Origin: JAJPIG01 sp035504735
GTDB lineage: Bacteria; Desulfobacterota; Binatia; Binatales; Binataceae
Direction of reading: 5' to 3'
DNA length: 5,691 nt
Assembly: GCA_035504735.1 (NCBI GenBank)
Contig: DATJRJ010000187.1
Location: forward strand, 1-5,691
How positions within the stretch are numbered: the stretch's first letter is position 1; the number at the start of each line of letters is the position of its first letter. Both the position numbers and the translations under genes were made by a program. Below the pieces are notes generated by a model. The model was given only the letters and a program-made list of their open reading frames with translations, had not been told where the DNA came from and did no database searches. This document shows, in pieces, positions 5,612 through 5,691 of this stretch.

Positions 5612-5691
5612 ATGCCGATCTACGAATATAAGTGTCCGAAATGCGGAGTTTTCGAGCTGGTGCAACGTATCACCGAGCCGGCGCTCAAAAA
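5612..5691 (+). CDS. FmdB-type zinc-ribbon protein (5' end only)
   Basis: Only the first 26 codons lie in the window; the gene continues past the right edge. The translation opens MPIYEYKCPKCG, with Cys8 and Cys11 forming the first half of a zinc ribbon. It continues FELVQRITEPALK. This matches the very conserved N-terminus of the FmdB/CxxC-CxxC-SSSS family of small putative regulatory proteins, which have a second CxxCG about 18-20 residues later, here out of view. The family is named after a proposed regulator of formamidase in Methylophilus, but most members are uncharacterised. No good Shine-Dalgarno is seen before the ATG. It lies on the same strand 73 nt after yggU and may be cotranscribed with the operon or use the TTGACA-bearing promoter candidate. 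Confidence 0.85.
   Translation, partial: MPIYEYKCPKCGVFELVQRITEPALK

Noticed and set aside
1..5691. Search for CRISPR repeats, insertion-sequence ends, integrase or toxin-antitoxin genes.
   Set aside because: No direct repeats with regular spacing, terminal inverted repeats or corresponding proteins were seen. The window is fully explained by housekeeping-type genes.

Overview
This is a compact, GC-rich bacterial window (about 63-66% G+C by eye) in which almost every base is coding. It holds two divergent gene groups that meet at a short intergenic region near 2596-2691. A signal peptide on a soluble, Slt70-type lytic transglycosylase suggests a Gram-negative organism with a periplasm. The gene order and composition would fit a deltaproteobacterial-type or related soil lineage, but this is inference and no marker here fixes the taxon. 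A high density of GCGATCGC, the HIP1 octamer known from cyanobacteria, leaves a cyanobacterial origin as a weak alternative. The gene order does not otherwise point there.

Leftward group (minus strand): slt (523-2595) encodes an exported lytic murein transglycosylase with a helical-repeat N-terminal part and a complete catalytic domain. It is followed 13 nt downstream by a reading frame that runs off the left edge of the window (1-509). That frame has features of an RNase H-fold protein resembling the DUF429 family.

Rightward group (plus strand): maf (nucleotide pyrophosphatase), yggS (PLP homeostasis), proC (pyrroline-5-carboxylate reductase), yggT (membrane protein), yggU (DUF167) and the start of an fmdB-type zinc-ribbon gene. 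The first five genes overlap by 4-7 nt or lie 15 nt apart, so they almost certainly form one translationally coupled operon. The fmdB-like gene follows after 73 nt and may have its own promoter. The operon joins nucleotide-pool sanitation, free-PLP control, the last step of proline synthesis and two small conserved proteins. The yggS-proC-yggT-yggU association is a familiar conserved bacterial neighbourhood.

I see no mobile element, CRISPR array, RNA gene or clear terminator, and no evidence of a new multi-gene system. The points most worth a second look are the partial gene at the left edge, an in-frame basic insertion of about 19 residues in ProC, a hairpin overlapping the likely slt ribosome binding site, weak non-ATG start choices for maf, and a strong excess of the palindromes GCGATCGC and TCGCGA.
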